A DNA stretch of 15,585 bases from Acidobacteriota bacterium (GTDB lineage: Bacteria > Acidobacteriota > Vicinamibacteria > Vicinamibacterales > Fen-181), in contig PMKG01000211.1 in the NCBI GenBank assembly GCA_003157675.1, forward strand, positions 1-15,585. Direction: 5' to 3'. Positions 13,370-15,585 of this stretch are shown piece by piece (the stretch's first letter is position 1; the number at the start of each line of letters is the position of its first letter). Below the pieces are notes generated by a model. It did no database searches. It saw only the letters and a program-made list of their open reading frames with translations, and was not told the DNA's origin. Made by a program: the position numbers and the translations under genes.

Positions 13370-15004
13370 TTACGAACCGGCGTGACAGGCGTGGTCGTTC
13401 TTCCAGCGATAGACCTGGAAGGCCTCCGCCGCGCCGGACGAGCCAACCACGTCGATCTGGTCGTAGCAGGTCTCGAGATAGCGGGGGATCCACTCGAGGA
13501 TCCGCCGCTCCGAGTCCGGGCGCATCAACCACGAGGACTGGTTGAGCACGGCCACGAGGAACTTCGGATGGGCGGCCTCCACCTGCCGGATCATCTCGTC
13601 CTGCATGCGCGCGGCGTACGGCTGCGGCTCCATGAGCGCGTAGGTGTACATGTAGCCGGTCGCGGCGCGGCGGCCCGCGTAGAAGTAGATCTCCGGCTCC
13701 GATCCGAGCACCGCGATCCGGTCGTCCGGCGCCGTGGCCTCCCAAAGGCGCTGCGCCACCTCGCGCGCATCGACGAAATACGCCGACTGGTAGACCGCCC
13801 GGCTGACATCGTCGGGCGAAGCGGCAAACAGCGTCGCCCGCTGGCCGACGATGAACACGGCCGAACAGGCGCCCACCAGCGCGAGCGCGACGCCGCCGGC
13901 CAGCCAGTCCGGCAGCGCCCGCCAGCGCCACCGACTCATGGTCTCGACGCCGACACCGGCCAGGAGCGCGACCGCCGGCAGCAGCAGGATGAAGTAGTGC
14001 TCGCGGAAGTAGAAGCCCGGCGTCATCGCGCCAAGCGACGCCACGGCGAGGCCAGTGAGGAACACCCGGACCTCGGCCGGCCACCGGGTGGCCCACAGCA
14101 GGATCATCCCGACGCCGCCGCAGACCCACAGCGGGAGGCTCGATTCGGTGACCGTCCTCCAGCCCGCCGCGAAGATCCCGGGGGCCGCCGACAGCGGGAC
14201 CACAGACACATACGCGCGGGCATAGTCGATCGTCCAGAACCAGAACGTGCCGAAGACGCCGTAGAGCGCCAGCGCCGCGCAGAGCATGGCGAACGGCGCG
14301 GCCGCTCCCGCCAGCACGAGGCCGGCGGGCATCACGCGCGAGAGTCCCGTCCCGGAGGTTCTCCAATCCCGCCACAGCACGAACGCGGCCACCGCCGGCA
14401 CGAACACCACCGCGTGCTGTTTCATGAGCACGGCGAGGCCGGCCAGCACGCCGGCGAGGAGCGCGCGCCGCCACGTGGTCGGCGCGCGGCCGACGACAAT
14501 CCACAGGGCCGCCACCAGCGGCAGCAGGACGAAATGGGTGGCGTGGGCGAACAGTCCCATGATCCGTGGCGACATCGACAGCAGGGCGAACACCCACGCC
14601 GCGACGACGGCCGAGCGCGTCCCGAGAGAGCGCCGGCCGACGAGGAACACCAGCACGATGGTCGCCGCGTTGACGAGCAGCAGGCCTTCCCGGATCCCGG
14701 CAGGCGTCTCTCCGAACACGGCGAGGATGGCGGCGTAGGCGTAGTAGGTGCCGGGGAACTTCATGTTGTAGGCCGCCGCGTACGGAGGCGTGCCCTGCAG
14801 GATCAGCTGACCCGCGTAGGCGTACTCGCCCTCGTCGCGCTCGAGCGGCGTCGCCGCCACGCCGAGGCGGACCACGGCCACGAAGATCAGGATCGCGGCC
14901 AGCGCGAGCGCCGGCGCCCACCAGCTCCCGGACCGTGGAACCTCGTCTGTCGCCGTGGCCTCGCGGCTGGGAGCGCTGCTCGCGCGACGGGAATGTCGTG
15001 ACAT
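13370..15004 (-). CDS. GT39/PMT_2-type membrane glycosyltransferase
   Basis: The 544-aa integral membrane protein is of the GT-C class (PMT_2/ArnT-like), which use polyprenyl-phosphate sugars on the outer face of the inner membrane. After a basic cytoplasmic tail (1-27) comes helix 1 (28-50). The first periplasmic loop follows with the catalytic motif RDEGEYAYAG (56-65) and KFPGTYYAYA (82-91). About ten further helices follow, then a soluble C-terminal domain (about 405-544) containing EIYFYAGRRAATGYMYTY, common in this family. The start at 15004 is chosen because TACAGT lies 9 nt upstream and no family sequence precedes it, although the frame is open to 15580. No Shine-Dalgarno site is visible. 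It is divergent from the TMTC-like gene (93 nt gap). The sugar and acceptor are unknown. Confidence 0.9.
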   Translation of the reverse strand: MSRHSRRASSAPSREATATDEVPRSGSWWAPALALAAILIFVAVVRLGVAATPLERDEGEYAYAGQLILQGTPPYAAAYNMKFPGTYYAYAAILAVFGETPAGIREGLLLVNAATIVLVFLVGRRSLGTRSAVVAAWVFALLSMSPRIMGLFAHATHFVLLPLVAALWIVVGRAPTTWRRALLAGVLAGLAVLMKQHAVVFVPAVAAFVLWRDWRTSGTGLSRVMPAGLVLAGAAAPFAMLCAALALYGVFGTFWFWTIDYARAYVSVVPLSAAPGIFAAGWRTVTESSLPLWVCGGVGMILLWATRWPAEVRVFLTGLAVASLGAMTPGFYFREHYFILLLPAVALLAGVGVETMSRWRWRALPDWLAGGVALALVGACSAVFIVGQRATLFAASPDDVSRAVYQSAYFVDAREVAQRLWEATAPDDRIAVLGSEPEIYFYAGRRAATGYMYTYALMEPQPYAARMQDEMIRQVEAAHPKFLVAVLNQSSWLMRPDSERRILEWIPRYLETCYDQIDVVGSSGAAEAFQVYRWKNDHACHAGS

Positions 15005-15013
15005 GTCTCTGGG

Positions 15014-15042
15014 ACTGTACCACTCCTGGTGGCCGATGGCAT
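15014..15042 (-). promoter_or_regulatory. Promoter of the GT39-type gene (near-leaderless)
   Basis: On the minus strand ATGCCA (15037-15042, 4 of 6 to TTGACA), 17 bp, TACAGT (15014-15019, 4 of 6). The -10 ends 9 nt before the ATG at 15004, so the transcript would begin about 3 nt before the start codon. Confidence 0.5.
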
Positions 15043-15060
15043 CCGCGACCGGCTTGCCTG

Positions 15061-15066
15061 TAGACT
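15061..15066 (+). promoter_or_regulatory. Possible -10 box of the TMTC-like gene
   Basis: TAGACT (4 of 6) ends 31 nt before the ATG at 15098. GGAG (15091-15094) lies only 3 nt from that ATG, so the ribosome site is close. No clear -35 is seen. The divergent GT39 promoter lies 19 bp away. Confidence 0.35.
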
Positions 15067-15097
15067 GTGTGGGCGCCCTCTGCGCAAACCGGAGTCC

Positions 15098-15585
15098 ATG
15101 AGCCACCGCCGGCGTTCCCAACCCTCGCACGCGGCGAAACCGGATCCCGATCCGGCCCGTCCTCCACTCGTCGTCTCGCCCGTCCCGTCGACACGTCTCC
15201 GGTGGGTCGATCTTGCCATCGTCATCGCGCTGGCCCTCGCGACGACGCTGGTTTACGCCCAGGTGCGGACGCACGGCTTCCTCACGCACGACGATCCCGA
15301 GTACGTCACGGCGAACCCACACGTCCTCCAGGGGCTCACCTCGTCCGGCGTCGCTTGGGCCTTCACGACCGGTCACGACGGTAACTGGTTCCCGCTCACC
15401 TGGCTGTCGCACATGACCGACGTCCAGGCGTTCGGCGTGAATGCCGGCGCCCATCACCTGGTCAGCCTGGTCCTGCACCTGCTCAGCGCGCTGCTGCTGT
15501 TCCTCGTCCTCAGGCGGATGACGGGGGCGCGGTGGAGGTCGGCGCTGGTGGCCTGCCTGTTCGCCCTGCACCCGCTGCACGTCGA
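15098..15585 (+). CDS. TMTC-like GT-C membrane protein, N-terminal part (cut by window end)
   Basis: 162 codons are present and the frame runs off the right edge. After a basic, Pro-rich tail (1-35) comes helix 1 (about 38-54). A periplasmic loop follows with HDDPEYVTANPHVLQGL (64-80), whose adjacent Asp pair is the GT-C catalytic motif. Then come WAFTTGHDGNWFPLTWLSHM (87-106) and VNAGAHHLVSLVLHLLSALLLFLVLRRMTG (114-143), and the last visible segment is FALHPLHV. This is the hallmark start of bacterial TMTC-like proteins, which normally have about ten helices followed by tetratricopeptide repeats. In animals TMTC proteins O-mannosylate proteins; the bacterial role is not settled. The ATG at 15098 is the first in frame near GGAG. 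It is divergent from the GT39 gene, suggesting a shared control region. Confidence 0.9.
   Translation, partial: MSHRRRSQPSHAAKPDPDPARPPLVVSPVPSTRLRWVDLAIVIALALATTLVYAQVRTHGFLTHDDPEYVTANPHVLQGLTSSGVAWAFTTGHDGNWFPLTWLSHMTDVQAFGVNAGAHHLVSLVLHLLSALLLFLVLRRMTGARWRSALVACLFALHPLHV

Noticed and set aside
12365..15001. Very long plus-strand open frame (878 codons)
   Set aside because: Antisense to the GT22, IPT and GT39 genes. Its product is extremely rich in Arg, His, Gly and Asp, as expected for the reverse of GC-rich genes; no domain or ribosome site.

Overview
The window is GC-rich and tightly packed, with strong G/C preference at third codon positions, as in a soil or sediment bacterium. Gene content points to Acidobacteriota, possibly the Vicinamibacteria branch. 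The best marker is an 811-residue ADOP-type MacB/FtsX permease. A bacterial GT22 mannosyltransferase-like gene, a TMTC-like GT-C protein and exported COG1228, M19 and amidase-signature hydrolases are consistent with this. No 16S or other phylogenetic marker is present, so the assignment is inference.

Layout. (1) 52-567 (-): an unrecognised 171-aa protein. It is divergent from a two-gene operon on + (627-3115) of an exported amidohydrolase and a Tat-type M19 dipeptidase-like protein. (2) Convergent to that operon, an exported amidase-signature enzyme (3198-4958, -). (3) An ammonium transporter (5022-6260, -) lies behind an outer-membrane beta-barrel porin (6398-7597, -). (4) 7598-8214 is about 600 bp without a clear gene. 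It holds hairpins, a repeated GC motif, a good -35 box and one doubtful hydrophobic ORF. (5) A DoxX-family membrane protein (8215-8589, -) and the ADOP permease (8740-11175, -). (6) An envelope glycan/glycosylation-type group: GT22 mannosyltransferase-like (11243 to 12742 or 12805, -), a small IPT/TIG lipoprotein (12926-13312, -), a GT39/PMT_2-type glycosyltransferase (13370-15004, -) and, divergent from it, the first 162 codons of a TMTC-like GT-C protein (15098 to the window end, +).

Possible teamwork (inference). Three exported amide-bond hydrolases sit beside a porin and an ammonium channel. This could form a route in which amides or peptides enter the periplasm, are hydrolysed, and the released ammonia is taken up. 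The right third carries three different GT-C fold transferases, suggesting lipid-linked sugar transfer at the membrane.

I found no mobile element, CRISPR array, tRNA or rRNA, and no convincing undescribed system. The most useful unusual signals are: a repeated near-leaderless promoter layout, a probable CTG start on the GT22 gene, a metal-ligand-poor M19 protein, and repeats and hairpins around the porin gene.
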